Below are positions 42,220 through 51,325 of a stretch of 64,000 nt of DNA, piece by piece. The stretch lies in contig NZ_CP047173.1 in assembly GCF_009834185.1 (NCBI RefSeq), positions 124,001-188,000 of the forward strand. The letters run 5' to 3'. Each line of letters opens with the position of its first letter. Within the stretch, counting starts at the first letter, position 1. The position numbers and the translations under genes were made by a program. The notes beneath the pieces are model-generated. The model saw only the letters and a program-made list of their open reading frames with translations, did no database searches and had not been told where the DNA came from. This stretch comes from Rathayibacter sp. VKM Ac-2760. GTDB taxonomy: Bacteria > Actinomycetota > Actinomycetes > Actinomycetales > Microbacteriaceae.

Positions 42220-43470
42220 TCAGCGAGTCGAGCCGGCGTCCGCGGAAGCGGCGCGGCCGCGGAGGAACAGCACCGTCGCGAGGGTCAGCACCGCGCCGAG
42301 GGCGGCCGAGCCGGCCGTGACCAGGAAGCCGGACTGCGGCCCCAGCGCCTCGACCGCGAGGCCGCTCAGGGTGGAGCCGGCGGTGGCGCCGAGCGCGACG
42401 CCGGTCGGCGGCCAGGCGAGCGCCTCCGTGAGGCGGCGGCGCGGGGCGATCGACTCGACGAGGCTCGAGCCGGTGATCAGCAGCGGTGACGTCGCGAGTC
42501 CGGCGACGAACGCCAGCGCGATCAGCACGGGCAGCGAGCCGGCGAGGACGAGCACCGGCACGACCACCCCGAAGACGGCGCCCGCCACCAGGAACCGCGA
42601 GCGCGGGCCGCCGGGCAGGCGCGCGGCCCCCACGACGACCCCGGTCAGCACGCTGCCGATGCTGTACGCCGAGAGCAGCAGCCCCGACGCGGCACCGGCG
42701 CCGGAAGCCTCCGCCGTCGCGATCGCCGCGACGTTGAACGAGCCGAAGACCCCGCCGATGGTCGCGAACACCGCGACGATCCCGACCAGGCCGAGCGGCA
42801 GGCGCTCCCGGGCCGGCGACGCTGCCGAGCGCGCGGGTGCGAGTGGCGGCTGCGTCCCCGTCTGCACGAGCAGCGCGACTCCGCCGGCCACGCCGATCCC
42901 GAGCCCGACGAGGACGCCCGCCGCAGGATGCACGAGCGAGGCGAGCAGGGTCACGATCGGCGGCGCGACCACGAAGGCCGCCTCGTCCGCCACCGACTCG
43001 ACCGAGTACGCGGTGTGCCGCAGCCCGGGGTCGGTCGTCGCCGCGCTCCAGCGCGAGCGGACCGCCGAGCCGACGTCGAGCACGGCTGCCCCGGCGAGCA
43101 CGCCGAGCACGAACCAACTCCAGACCGGCGCGCCGAGCAGCACGGCCGCGACGAGCCCGAGCGAGGCGGCGACGAGCAGCGGCAGCGACAGCGCGAGCGC
43201 GCGGCGCTGCCCCCAGCGGTCCATCACCCGGGACCAGAGCGGCCCCGTCACGGCGAGGGCGAGCGTCAGCGCGCCCGAGACGGCGCCGCCGAGGGCGTAG
43301 CTGCCCGACTGCGCGCTGACGAGCACGAGCACACCGATGGCGAGGCTGCCCTTGGGGAAGCGCCCGAACCAGCCGGAGGAGGAGAAGGCGAGCGACCCCG
43401 GGACGGCGAACGCCTGCGCGTACCGGCCGGTCGCGCGGCTCAGGGTCGAGGTGGTCGAGGGGTCTGGCAT
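42220..43470 (-). CDS. MFS transporter
   Basis: A 416-residue membrane protein with about twelve membrane segments. The loop between segments 2 and 3 carries the MFS-like motif SRVMDRWGQRRALAL near residue 82, and the second half repeats the pattern after LPLGLVGIVAVFATIGGVFG. It is likely a proton-driven exporter of small molecules; no substrate can be assigned. Minus-strand ATG at 43470; the 90-bp gap to the divergent YjbR-like gene holds both promoters. Confidence 0.85.
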   Translation of the reverse strand: MPDPSTTSTLSRATGRYAQAFAVPGSLAFSSSGWFGRFPKGSLAIGVLVLVSAQSGSYALGGAVSGALTLALAVTGPLWSRVMDRWGQRRALALSLPLLVAASLGLVAAVLLGAPVWSWFVLGVLAGAAVLDVGSAVRSRWSAATTDPGLRHTAYSVESVADEAAFVVAPPIVTLLASLVHPAAGVLVGLGIGVAGGVALLVQTGTQPPLAPARSAASPARERLPLGLVGIVAVFATIGGVFGSFNVAAIATAEASGAGAASGLLLSAYSIGSVLTGVVVGAARLPGGPRSRFLVAGAVFGVVVPVLVLAGSLPVLIALAFVAGLATSPLLITGSSLVESIAPRRRLTEALAWPPTGVALGATAGSTLSGLAVEALGPQSGFLVTAGSAALGAVLTLATVLFLRGRAASADAGSTR

Positions 43471-43560
43471 GGTCGGATCCGATTCCGGTCGTCCGACGGC
43501 GGAGACTGCTCCACTGGCTGGACGGACGACAGGACGAGCCTACGCGTGCAGAATGGGGCC

Positions 43561-43944
43561 GTGGATGCCGCCGCCCTCGAGTCCCTCCTCGCCGACCTGC
43601 CCGGCTCCGGTGCGAGCTTCCCGTTCGGTCCCGAGACGCGGGTGTGGAAGGTCGAGGGCAAGGTCTTCGCGCTCGAGATGGAGCGGTTCGGCCGGCCGGT
43701 GATCAGCGTGAAGGCGCTGCCCGAGAACGTCGTGCACCTCGTCGCGGGCGTCGACGGCATCGAGCCGGGCTACCACCTCAACAAGAAGCACTGGGTGACC
43801 GTCGACGCGGCCGGCCGGGTCGAGGACGGGCTGCTCGCCGAGCTGGTGGCGGAGTCGCACGCGATCATCGTCGCGAAGCTGCCGCGCCGCCTCCGCCTCG
43901 CCCTCGACGGCACCGCCGCCGGCTCGCTCACCGAGGACGCCTGA
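43561..43944 (+). CDS. MmcQ/YjbR family protein
   Basis: A 127-residue protein of the YjbR/MmcQ family, sometimes described as DNA-binding from its CyaY-like fold. Marks are the early FPFGPETRVWKVEGKVFAL, the middle GYHLNKKHWVTVD near residue 70, and the C-terminal LVAESHAIIVAKLPRRLR. GTG 43561 follows CAGAAT (43549-43554) by 6 nt, a variant of the leaderless hexamer. A family B palindrome follows the stop. Confidence 0.85.
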   Translation: MDAAALESLLADLPGSGASFPFGPETRVWKVEGKVFALEMERFGRPVISVKALPENVVHLVAGVDGIEPGYHLNKKHWVTVDAAGRVEDGLLAELVAESHAIIVAKLPRRLRLALDGTAAGSLTEDA

Positions 43945-43968
43945 CCCGACCCCGACCCCGGCGCCTCT

Positions 43969-44029
43969 CGCGAGATGCCACTTGTGACCGACTTTCGCGG
44001 CGTGTCGCGCTCACAAGTGGCATCTCGCG
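43969..44029. repeat. Palindromic repeat family B, copy B3
   Basis: Perfect 19-bp arms CGCGAGATGCCACTTGTGA (43969-43987) and its complement (44011-44029); the loop contains GCGGCGTGTCGCG in reverse orientation. It sits between convergent genes, 25 nt after one stop and 21 nt from the other. Confidence 0.85.
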
Positions 44030-44050
44030 GGGGAGGACCGGGCTCGCAGG

Positions 44051-44803
44051 TCAGAGGCCGTAGGAGCGGAGGTAGGCGGCGGTGTCGTGCCAGCCCTCGA
44101 CCGCGAAGCACTCGACGCCCATCGCCTTGACGGGGTAGTCGTTGCCGTCCGGGTCGAGGCGGTCGCCGACGAAGATCATCTCGTCGAGGGGGATGCCGGT
44201 GAGCTCGGTGAGCTTGTTCATCCCGTAGGCCTTGTCGATGCCCTTGCGGGTGATGTCGACCGAGGTGGAGCCGCCGGAGCGCACCTCGAGGTCGGGCAGC
44301 ACGGCCTGAACGGCCTCGCGGAGGGTGTTCTTCTTCTCGCCGGTCGGGTCCCAGGCCTGCTTGACCGGCACGGGAGCGGCCTGGCCGAGGGCGGAGAACG
44401 TGATCTGCGAGTCGCGGTCCTCGAGGATCGGACCCCAGGTCTCGGACTCCCAGTAGCCGAGCTCCTTGGCCTTCTCCTCGACGGCGGCGAGGGCGCGCGA
44501 CTTCTCGTCGTCGGTGAGGTTCTCGGCGTAGATCTGCGCCCAGTCGCCGTTCTCGTAGCGGTAGTACTGCGTGCCGCAGGTGGGCATCAGGTGCAGCTTC
44601 GCCAGCACGGCGGGGTCGGCGCCCTCGAGGCGGTCCAGCACCTGCATCCGGAACTGGCCGATCTGGCCGCCGGAGATGATGCACACCTCGGTCGCCTGGA
44701 GCAGCTTGACGAAGAGGTCGGCCATCGCCGGGTCGACGGGGGACTTCGAGGCGGCGAGGGTGTCGTCGAGGTCGAAGGCCATCAGGCGGGGCAGGGTGCT
44801 CAT
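44051..44803 (-). CDS. HAD-IIB family phosphatase (phosphomannomutase-like fold)
   Basis: A 250-residue hydrolase. Motif I is LMAFDLDDTLAASKSP near residue 8, motif II CIISGGQIGQ, and motif IV IFVGDRLDPDGNDYPVKAMG near residue 205. The layout resembles eukaryote-type phosphomannomutase and sucrose-phosphatase-like HAD-IIB members, including VDITRKGIDKAYGMNKL. The likely substrate is a sugar phosphate. No Shine-Dalgarno or clear -10 is seen at ATG 44803. It lies downstream of the LuxR-type regulator gene's end on the same strand, with a 113-bp gap. Confidence 0.85.
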   Translation of the reverse strand: MSTLPRLMAFDLDDTLAASKSPVDPAMADLFVKLLQATEVCIISGGQIGQFRMQVLDRLEGADPAVLAKLHLMPTCGTQYYRYENGDWAQIYAENLTDDEKSRALAAVEEKAKELGYWESETWGPILEDRDSQITFSALGQAAPVPVKQAWDPTGEKKNTLREAVQAVLPDLEVRSGGSTSVDITRKGIDKAYGMNKLTELTGIPLDEMIFVGDRLDPDGNDYPVKAMGVECFAVEGWHDTAAYLRSYGL

Positions 44804-44916
44804 GGAACTCGTTTCACGGTCTGCGGACAGGGCGGTGCGAAGGGCGCGGCGGGGCGCGCGCGGTATCGAGGATACGGGGCGGGCGCGCCGGGTTCGAGGC
44901 CGAGCGCGCGGGAGCC

Positions 44917-47790
44917 TCAGCCCGCCGTGGTCCGCCGCGCCAGGTAGGCGGCCTCGGTGCGCGTCGTCGCTCCGAGCTTGCGCAGGATGTTCGAGACGTG
45001 CACGCTCGCCGTCTTGATGCTGATGAACAGCTCCTCGGCGATGGCGCGGTTGCCGAGGCCCTGCTCGACCAGCGCGAGGACCTGGCGCTCGCGCTCGGTC
45101 AGCAGCTCACCGCCGGGGACGGCGTCGCCGTGCCCGAGGCGGCGCTCGAAGCGGCCGACGGCGTCGATGAGCAGCCCGAGTCCGGCGCGCTCGGCGACGA
45201 CGCACGCCGCGCGCGCCTCCCGTTCCGCCTCCTCGCGACGGCCCGACCCGGCCAGCGCCTCAGCGAGACGGAGCCGCGAGTAGGGGAGCAGGTGCACGAG
45301 CGCGGTGGGCGCCTCGTTGGCGGTGGCGGCGGCCGCCCAGAGGGCGGGGTCGTCGCCCGTTCCGGAGGCGCCGCCGAGCTCGGCCTCGATCACCGCGACG
45401 AACGCGGGTGCCGTGGGCCAGTCGGACGCCGTGGCGAGGATAGCGCGCAGGCGCTCCTCCGCCTCGACAGGGACCCCCTCGGGATCGACCAGCGGGAGGC
45501 CCTCGCGCCGGGCCGCCGCGACGATGCGCGCCACGACGACGAGCAGGAGGAGATCGGCGGAGGGGAGCGGACGGTGCTCGGGACCGATCGCGTCGCGGAC
45601 CTCGGCCCACGCGGCTCCGACATCGCCGTTCTCGAGCGCGATCGCGCCGGCGACCTTCGCGAGACCGACGAGCGAGTGCCGCTCCGTGCGCAGCTGACGA
45701 CTCAGGGGCTGCCGCCACCGCGCGAGGAGCGCCGCCGCCGCCTGCGGGTCGCCGCGCCACAGCATGGTCCAGAGCTTGCGGCGCTGCAGGTGCGCGGCGA
45801 AGCCCAGCGGGGCGTCGAGCTCGAGCGCGCGATCGAGCAGCTCCTCGGCACGGCGCCACTCGCCGATCGAGGCGAGGGCGTCGGCCGCGTTGGCCATCAG
45901 CATCGCGCCGAGAGTGCGCGCGACCCCGTGCCGACGGGCGTGCTCTGCGCCTTCCTCGGCCGCGGCGACGGCCTCGCGGAAGCGGCCGAGGAGCGCGAGG
46001 GCGTCGGAGAGGTTGAGCCAGTAGCGGAGGCGGGCGGAGTCGTCGTCGCCCGCGAGCACCCCGGCGAGCTCGAGCCCCGCGAGGCCCTCGTCGACGCGGC
46101 CCAGCTCGACCAGCGCCATGCCGCGGATGTTCACGGCGACACTCCGCCGGCCCTGCGAGCCGACCGACTCGGCCTCGGCGGCCGCCGCGTCGGCGACGGC
46201 CACGGCCTCGTCGAGGTCGGCCTCGAGCATCAGCCGCGCGGCGAGCTCGCCGAGGATCCGGGCACGCAGCACGCTCGGCTCCGCGCCCTCGAGGAGGGCG
46301 AGCGCCTCGCGCAGCAGCACGACGGAGCCGACCTGCCCGAGGTTCGCGAAATAGGACGCCTTGTCGCGCAGGAGCGTCGCCCGGCGCGGCGCGTCGAGAG
46401 GCTCGATCGCGAGCGCCTCGTCGACGAGGGCGATCGCCCGCTCGCTCTCGCCCGCGTCGCGGAAGTGGTGGGCGGTCGAGCCCAGAAGGTCGGCCCGGTC
46501 GCGACCGCGGGCCCCGGCCGGCGCCTGCTCCCACAGTTCGAGGGCCCGCTCGCCCATGCGCGCGGCGAGGGCGTGGGCGAAGGAGGCGCGGGCGTGCGCC
46601 ATCGCGGTCAGCGACGCGGTGAACGCCCGCTCGGAGTGGTGGGCGGCCATCCAGTGGTACGAGATCTCGGAGGCGGCGGACGGCCCGCGCGACTCGAGCG
46701 CCTCGGCGTAGCAGGTGTGCGCGCGCACCCGCTCGCCCGGCAGGAGCTCGTCGTGGATCGCGTCGCGGACGAGGGCGTGCCGGAAGGTGTAGCTGCTGCC
46801 CTCGACGACGAGCACCCCGCCGGCGATCGCCTCGCGCGCGGCCGCCTCGACGGCCTCGGCCTCGCCGTGCACCACCGTGATCAGGTCGTGCTCGACGCAG
46901 GTTCCGCCGGCCGAGAGCGTGCGCAGGATCTTCTGCGTCGGCTCGCTGAGCCCGTCGTACCGGGCGAGGAGGACGTCGTGCAACGACTCCGGATAGCACT
47001 CGGGGACCGTCGCGGCCTCGGCGCGCGCGAACTCCTCGACGAAGAACGGCACCCCCTCCGTGCGCTCGACCACGAGGGCGAGGTCGCGCGGAGCGACGGC
47101 CGTGCCGCGGACGGAGGCGACCATCGCCTCTACGCCGCGGCGATCGAGTCGCGCGAGCTCGAGCCGCTGCACCCGGTCGCTCCGCTCGAGCTCGGGGAGC
47201 CAGGCGCGCAGCGGATCGCCCCGGCGCAGCTGATCGCTCCGGAAGGTGAGGACCACGAGGATCCGCCCGGCGGTCGCGACGCGCACGAGGAACCGCAGCA
47301 CGCCGATCGTCGCCGGGTCGACCCAGTGCAGATCCTCGACGACCAGCACGATCGGCCGGAGCGTCGACGCCGCCTCGAGCGCGACCGTGACCGCCTCGAG
47401 CACGGGAGGAGCGGCGGCCGCGGGCTCCCCGCTCGCGGGCAGCTCGGGCAGGAGGATGCGCAGCCCCTCGGCCGACGGGCCCGCGAGCGCCGCGAGCTCG
47501 TCGGAGCCGAGGACGCGCGCCAGCTCGCGCAGCGGCGCCGTGATCGGGGCGTACGGCGGCGCGTCGCGATCGAGATCGACGCACTGGCCGCGGAGCACGA
47601 GCGCCTCGGGCGGCAGCCGCTGCACGAACTCGGCCACGAGCCGGCTCTTGCCGATCCCGGCCTCGCCGCCGACCACGACCGTGCGCGGTCCGCCGACGAG
47701 CACCCGCTCGTAGGCCCGCTGCAGCGCTGCCAGGTCGTCGTCGCGCCCCACGAGGGCGGTCGGGGCGAGCAGCAGGGGCATGGCCACCAT
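44917..47790 (-). CDS. Large ATP-binding LuxR-family regulator (LAL type)
   Basis: A 957-residue regulator. The N-terminal ATPase has Walker A VVGGEAGIGKSRL near residue 43 and Walker B PIVLVVEDLHWVDP near residue 150. A long helical middle (about 400-850) looks like tetratricopeptide-type repeats. The C-terminal LuxR helix-turn-helix is LLTERERQVLALVEQGLGNR then SIKTASVHVSNILRKL. Such MalT-like proteins switch on genes upon binding a small inducer. Start is ATG 47790 or 47781; neither has a good ribosome site. The targets may include neighbouring genes, but nothing shows this. Confidence 0.9.
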   Translation of the reverse strand: MVAMPLLLAPTALVGRDDDLAALQRAYERVLVGGPRTVVVGGEAGIGKSRLVAEFVQRLPPEALVLRGQCVDLDRDAPPYAPITAPLRELARVLGSDELAALAGPSAEGLRILLPELPASGEPAAAAPPVLEAVTVALEAASTLRPIVLVVEDLHWVDPATIGVLRFLVRVATAGRILVVLTFRSDQLRRGDPLRAWLPELERSDRVQRLELARLDRRGVEAMVASVRGTAVAPRDLALVVERTEGVPFFVEEFARAEAATVPECYPESLHDVLLARYDGLSEPTQKILRTLSAGGTCVEHDLITVVHGEAEAVEAAAREAIAGGVLVVEGSSYTFRHALVRDAIHDELLPGERVRAHTCYAEALESRGPSAASEISYHWMAAHHSERAFTASLTAMAHARASFAHALAARMGERALELWEQAPAGARGRDRADLLGSTAHHFRDAGESERAIALVDEALAIEPLDAPRRATLLRDKASYFANLGQVGSVVLLREALALLEGAEPSVLRARILGELAARLMLEADLDEAVAVADAAAAEAESVGSQGRRSVAVNIRGMALVELGRVDEGLAGLELAGVLAGDDDSARLRYWLNLSDALALLGRFREAVAAAEEGAEHARRHGVARTLGAMLMANAADALASIGEWRRAEELLDRALELDAPLGFAAHLQRRKLWTMLWRGDPQAAAALLARWRQPLSRQLRTERHSLVGLAKVAGAIALENGDVGAAWAEVRDAIGPEHRPLPSADLLLLVVVARIVAAARREGLPLVDPEGVPVEAEERLRAILATASDWPTAPAFVAVIEAELGGASGTGDDPALWAAAATANEAPTALVHLLPYSRLRLAEALAGSGRREEAEREARAACVVAERAGLGLLIDAVGRFERRLGHGDAVPGGELLTERERQVLALVEQGLGNRAIAEELFISIKTASVHVSNILRKLGATTRTEAAYLARRTTAG

Positions 47791-47878
47791 GCTCCCACCG
47801 ACCTCCGACGCGAACGGCGGCCCGGCGACGATCGTGTCGGTTTCCCGCGGGTCGACGGCCGGATCGGCTCGCGGCGGG

Positions 47879-48049
47879 TCAGGCGTGAGCGCGGGCGGCG
47901 CGGCGGAGAGAGCGGAGGCGTGCCAGTGGTCGGAGCGCGGCCCGGCGAGGCGCGCGTTCGCGGCGCAGGCGCTCGATCTCCGCGGCCCGGTCGAGGCGGC
48001 GCTCCCGATCCTCCAGAAGGGCGGGGAAGGAGTACTCGCTGAGCATCAT
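47879..48049 (-). CDS. Small basic helical protein (56 aa), function unknown
   Basis: A 56-residue protein starting MMLSEYSFPALLEDRERRL and then almost entirely Arg/Ala/Glu/Leu helix, ending RRAARAHA. It resembles a class of tiny actinobacterial proteins that open with a Tyr-containing segment and a charged amphipathic helix, for which no function is known. A ribosome site AGAGGA is 7-8 nt from ATG 48049; ATG 48046 is also possible. It is 88 bp upstream of the LuxR-type regulator gene on the same strand. The 20-bp box at 48105-48124 lies in its promoter. Confidence 0.6.
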   Translation of the reverse strand: MMLSEYSFPALLEDRERRLDRAAEIERLRRERAPRRAALRPLARLRSLRRAARAHA

Positions 48050-48104
48050 GTCGGTCCTCTCGTCGATGCGATGAGGAGAGGCTCGCGCGGCGGCCGGGCC
48101 GGGG

Positions 48105-48269
48105 GCATCGGGCGGTCGCCCTACTTCCGGAGCGGCGGCGGCGGCCGGTTCCGAGCCGGCGGGCGCGTCCGGTCGGATCGACGCTCCGCGGTCGCCGCTG
48201 CCGAGCCGATCGGGGGCCTGGATCCGCGCCAGCAGGCGGATCGGGAGGGATAGGGCGATCGCCCGATGC
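48105..48269. promoter_or_regulatory. Two matching 20-bp boxes driving divergent small genes
   Basis: The sequence at 48250-48269 (ATAGGGCGATCGCCCGATGC) recurs in reverse complement at 48124-48105 with 18 of 20 bases equal. Each contains the palindrome GGGCG[AG]TCGCCC, and each points in the same sense toward its own gene: 55 nt before the 56-aa gene and 68 nt before the 43-aa gene. This looks like a shared regulator site or promoter motif. The rest of the 287-bp gap 48050-48337 has no gene. Confidence 0.55.
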
Positions 48270-48337
48270 GGCTCAGGGGGTCTTACGCGGATCGTCGTAC
48301 TCGGCGCAGACAGCGCCCGGGTCCCCAGGAGTTCACC

Positions 48338-48469
48338 ATGGTCTTCCTCATCGTCATCGCCGCCCTGATCGTCTGGGCCGTCGCCGCTGCCGTCCTTCTC
48401 GTCGTGCGGGACGGCTACGGTCCCCTCCCCGCGCGGGCGGGGACCGAGCGGGTCGCGCGCCGCTCCTGA
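48338..48469 (+). CDS. Small single-pass membrane protein (43 aa)
   Basis: A 43-residue protein: one membrane helix (FLIVIAALIVWAVAAAVLLV, residues 3-22), then a short polar tail with RDGYGPLPAR and a basic end. AGGAG at 48327-48331 is 6 nt before ATG 48338, a good ribosome site, which supports a real gene despite its size. No family recognised. Divergent from the 56-aa gene with matched upstream boxes. Confidence 0.6.
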   Translation: MVFLIVIAALIVWAVAAAVLLVVRDGYGPLPARAGTERVARRS

Positions 48470-48537
48470 CGCACCTCCGGCGACGGCGCACGAGGAGCAG
48501 CGCGGCACCCGACACGGGGCGGGCGCAGACTGGGGCG

Positions 48538-48954
48538 ATGACCCTCCCGCGCACGATCTCCCGCGTCCTCCTCGGGCTCGTGCTCGTCCTCGCCGGGACC
48601 GGGCACCTGACCTTCGCTCGGCAGTCCTTCCAGGCGCAGGTGCCGCCGTGGCTGCCGTTCGACGCGGACTTCGTCGTCCTGGCTTCCGGCGTGGTCGAGA
48701 TCGCGCTCGGGCTCGCCCTCCTGCTGGTCCGGCGCCGGCGGGTGCTGGTGGGGATCGTGGTCGCCGCGTTCTTCGTGGCGGTGTTCCCCGGCAACGTCTC
48801 GCAGCTCGTCACCCGCACGCCGGCCTTCGGTCTCGAGACCGACGCCGCGCGGGCGATCCGGCTGCTCTTCCAGCCGCTGCTCGTGCTCTGGGCGCTGTGG
48901 TCCACCGGCGTGCTCGCCGCCTGGAACGCGAGACGGCGCCGCCCACGGGAGTGA
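48538..48954 (+). CDS. DoxX-like membrane protein
   Basis: A 138-residue protein with four membrane segments: LLGLVLVLAGTGHLTFAR, VLASGVVEIALGLALLLV, VLVGIVVAAFFVAVFPGNVS and LLFQPLLVLWALWSTGVL. GxGHL followed by a proline-rich loop (QVPPWLPF) is typical of DoxX-like proteins, linked in some species to redox stress at the membrane. ATG 48538 is 68 bp after the 43-aa gene on the same strand. A perfect hairpin terminator spans its stop codon. Confidence 0.82.
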   Translation: MTLPRTISRVLLGLVLVLAGTGHLTFARQSFQAQVPPWLPFDADFVVLASGVVEIALGLALLLVRRRRVLVGIVVAAFFVAVFPGNVSQLVTRTPAFGLETDAARAIRLLFQPLLVLWALWSTGVLAAWNARRRRPRE

Positions 48955-48967
48955 GGGCGGCGCCGTC
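48932..48967. terminator. Bidirectional terminator between doxX-like and nucleotidase genes
   Basis: Perfect 13-bp arms GACGGCGCCGCCC (48932-48944) and GGGCGGCGCCGTC (48955-48967); the DoxX-like stop codon lies in the loop. Confidence 0.8.
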
Positions 48968-48991
48968 CGGTCGGGCGCGTGGTGCGGTCGG

Positions 48992-51052
48992 CTACTCCGA
49001 GTGCGAGGCGGAGCGGCGGCGGCGGAGCACCGTCAGCGCGATGCCGGCGAGCAGCAGCAGGGCCGCGCCTCCGGCGTACGAGGCCGCGTCGACGCCCGTG
49101 TTCGCGAGCGGCCCGGAGTGCGAGCCCCCGGCGACGGGGACGGGCGTGGCGGACGGCAGCGGCACCGGAGTCGCGGTGGGCTGCTCGGTCGGCTCGGGCG
49201 TTCCGGGCTCATCGGGCGTCCCGGGCTGGCCGGGAGTGCCGGGCTCGGCCGGGACCTCCGCCGCGACCGACGTCAGCGACCAGTTCTGATCGAAGAAGTC
49301 CGCCTGGTCGATCACGCCGCGCGCGCTCGCCCAGTCGATCAGCAGCTGCCGGATCTCGAGCCGCTCGTCGTAGACGAGGGGGGCCGCGGCTACCGCCGGA
49401 TAGGCGCCGCCCCCGCTCTGCCGGTAGTTGTTGACGGCCATCACGAAGCGGTCGTCGTCGGCGACGGGGGTGCCGTCGAGCTGCGTCAGGTCGCGGATCC
49501 GCGAGCCGGCCGGCTGCGAGATGTCGATGACGTAGTCGAGTCCGGAGAGCGCGTCGTAGTTGTAGTCCGGGATGCCCGTGGGCCGGTCCGCGGTGATCGC
49601 GTTCGTGCCCGTGGCCGGGTCGAACGCGGCGCCCGGGGCCACCTGGTTGAAGTAGCGCGCCGAGTACTCGAGGTAGTCGCGCACCTCCGCGCCCGTCATC
49701 TCGACGCCCCGGAGGGTGTTCTCGTAGATGTAGAGCCCCGCGATGTCGCGGATCGTGACCTGCCCCTTCGGGAAGACCGCGGTGCGCGAGAACGGCGACG
49801 CCTGCGAGATCACCGGGACGTCGGCCCACTCCGTGCCCTCGAGCGCGGCGTCGACCGTCTCGGCCTGGACGTTGTTGATGAAGTCGATGATCGGGGTGTC
49901 CTCGTAGCGCGAGGTCGCGGCCGAGAGCTCCTCGAGCGACTCCGCCACGGGGGTGTTCACGTACTCGATCGTGGTCGCGTGCTGCTCGGCGAGGGCGTCG
50001 ACCACGGCGGTCGACTCCTCGGCGATGTCGCGCGCGTAGACCGGAGTGACGACCGGGGCGCTGCCCTCGGTCCAGTCGACCTGCAGATCGCCCGCTGCGT
50101 CCTTCACCAGGTTCAGGGTCACCTCGGTGAGGCCCTGCGCCCAGAAGGACGGCTGCGTGACGAGGACCTGCTCGCCGGCGACGTTCGTGTAGAGCGTCTC
50201 GGGGACGTCCTGGTGGCTGTGGCCGGCGACGACCACGTCGATGCCGGGGACCTGCGTCGCGATGTTGTTGACGACGTCCTCATTGAGGTCGGCCGGGTCG
50301 TACTCGGCGTCCGGGACGGTGCCCTGGCCGGTGTGCGCGAGGACGACGACCACGTCGGCCTCGGCCTGGACCCGCGGCACCCACTCCTTCGCGGTCTCGA
50401 CCATGTCGCGGAACTCGAGCACGCCGTCGACGTACTGCTTGTCCCAGACGCGGACGCCCGGGGTGACCAGGCCGAGCACGCCGACCCGCACGGTCTCGCC
50501 GTCGATCTCGCGCTCGATCACGGTGAACGGCTTCTGGTAGGGGTCGCCGGTGGCGACGTCGATCACGTTGGCGCCGAGCAGCGGGGCGTTCAGATCGCCC
50601 TCGTAGGCGCTGAGCATGTCGAGGCCGTAGTTGAACTCGTGGTTGCCGACGACCTGCGCGTCGTAGCCGATGGTGTTGAACGCGGTGGCCATCGGGTGCG
50701 TCGTCTCGCCCGAGAGCACGCCCGCGGCGCCGTCGCCGAGGCCGTAGTAGTAGGTGAGCGGCGTGCCCTGGATCGCGTCCCCGTTGTCGAAGACGAGGAC
50801 GGAGTCGTCGCCCTTCTCGGCGCGGAGGCGGTCGACCTCGGTCGCGACGCGGGTGAGGCCCAGCGTGTCCTCGCCCTCGTAGGGCGCGTTCGCGAAGTAG
50901 TCCCAGTTGTAGACGTGCCCGTGCGTGTCGGTCGTCGACACCAGGGTGAGCTCGACGCCGTCGTCGAGGGCGGCCGCGCTCGCGAGGGGAGCGGCGGTGG
51001 CCGCCCCGAGCGCGACGACGGCGAGGAGGCTTGCGGCGCGGAGTGTGCGCAT
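48992..51052 (-). CDS. Cell-wall-anchored 5'-nucleotidase/metallophosphatase
   Basis: A 686-residue secreted enzyme. A signal peptide (residues 1-27, ending ASAA) leads to a calcineurin-like domain with STTDTHGH, VFDNGDAIQG, VVGNHEFNYG near residue 137 and VVAGHSHQD near residue 258. A 5'-nucleotidase C-terminal domain follows (about 340-540), then a Pro/Thr/Glu spacer. The tail is GPLANTG, a hydrophobic helix and RRRR, a LAxTG sorting signal of the kind used by class E sortases. It should release phosphate from nucleotides outside the cell. It is divergent from purA, so the region handles purines in both directions. Confidence 0.92.
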   Translation of the reverse strand: MRTLRAASLLAVVALGAATAAPLASAAALDDGVELTLVSTTDTHGHVYNWDYFANAPYEGEDTLGLTRVATEVDRLRAEKGDDSVLVFDNGDAIQGTPLTYYYGLGDGAAGVLSGETTHPMATAFNTIGYDAQVVGNHEFNYGLDMLSAYEGDLNAPLLGANVIDVATGDPYQKPFTVIEREIDGETVRVGVLGLVTPGVRVWDKQYVDGVLEFRDMVETAKEWVPRVQAEADVVVVLAHTGQGTVPDAEYDPADLNEDVVNNIATQVPGIDVVVAGHSHQDVPETLYTNVAGEQVLVTQPSFWAQGLTEVTLNLVKDAAGDLQVDWTEGSAPVVTPVYARDIAEESTAVVDALAEQHATTIEYVNTPVAESLEELSAATSRYEDTPIIDFINNVQAETVDAALEGTEWADVPVISQASPFSRTAVFPKGQVTIRDIAGLYIYENTLRGVEMTGAEVRDYLEYSARYFNQVAPGAAFDPATGTNAITADRPTGIPDYNYDALSGLDYVIDISQPAGSRIRDLTQLDGTPVADDDRFVMAVNNYRQSGGGAYPAVAAAPLVYDERLEIRQLLIDWASARGVIDQADFFDQNWSLTSVAAEVPAEPGTPGQPGTPDEPGTPEPTEQPTATPVPLPSATPVPVAGGSHSGPLANTGVDAASYAGGAALLLLAGIALTVLRRRRSASHSE

Positions 51053-51325
51053 CGGTTTCCTGTTCGCGTGATCGGTGGAGTGTGAACGAGTTCGAATCTA
51101 TGCGCCGGTTGTGAACGCATCGTTACGGGTTCGAGAGCATCGCTCGGCTATCGGTCGGCGCCCCGCAGCAGGGCCCGTGCGCACGAGCCGCTGGAGGGCC
51201 CCCTCCGCTAGAATTGATCGGCTGGTCGCGCTGCTGCGCCAACGGATGCCCCGCCGGCCGCCGAGGCTCGCCCTCGAGATCGAGTGCACGCCCCCGACTC
51301 CGCTCCCACCCGCGAAGGACACGCC
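51053..51325. promoter_or_regulatory. Divergent promoter region of nucleotidase gene and purA
   Basis: Toward the nucleotidase, minus-strand TAGATT (51100-51095) is a good -10, and GTTCAC occurs twice on that strand (51116-51111 and 51087-51082), bracketing it; GTTCAC resembles PhoP half-sites but the 29-bp spacing does not fit a standard PHO box. Toward purA, TAGAAT at 51209-51214 is a likely -10, giving a leader of about 105 nt ending in GAAGGAC 5 nt before the ATG. Confidence 0.45.

Noticed and set aside
46420..46445. Another GGGCGATCGCCC palindrome like the 48.1-48.3 kb boxes
   Set aside because: It lies inside the LuxR-type regulator coding sequence and lacks the flanking bases of the 20-bp box.
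51082..51116. Two GTTCAC copies as a standard PHO box
   Set aside because: PhoP sites use 11-bp direct repeats; here the spacing is 29 bp, so only a weak hint is kept.
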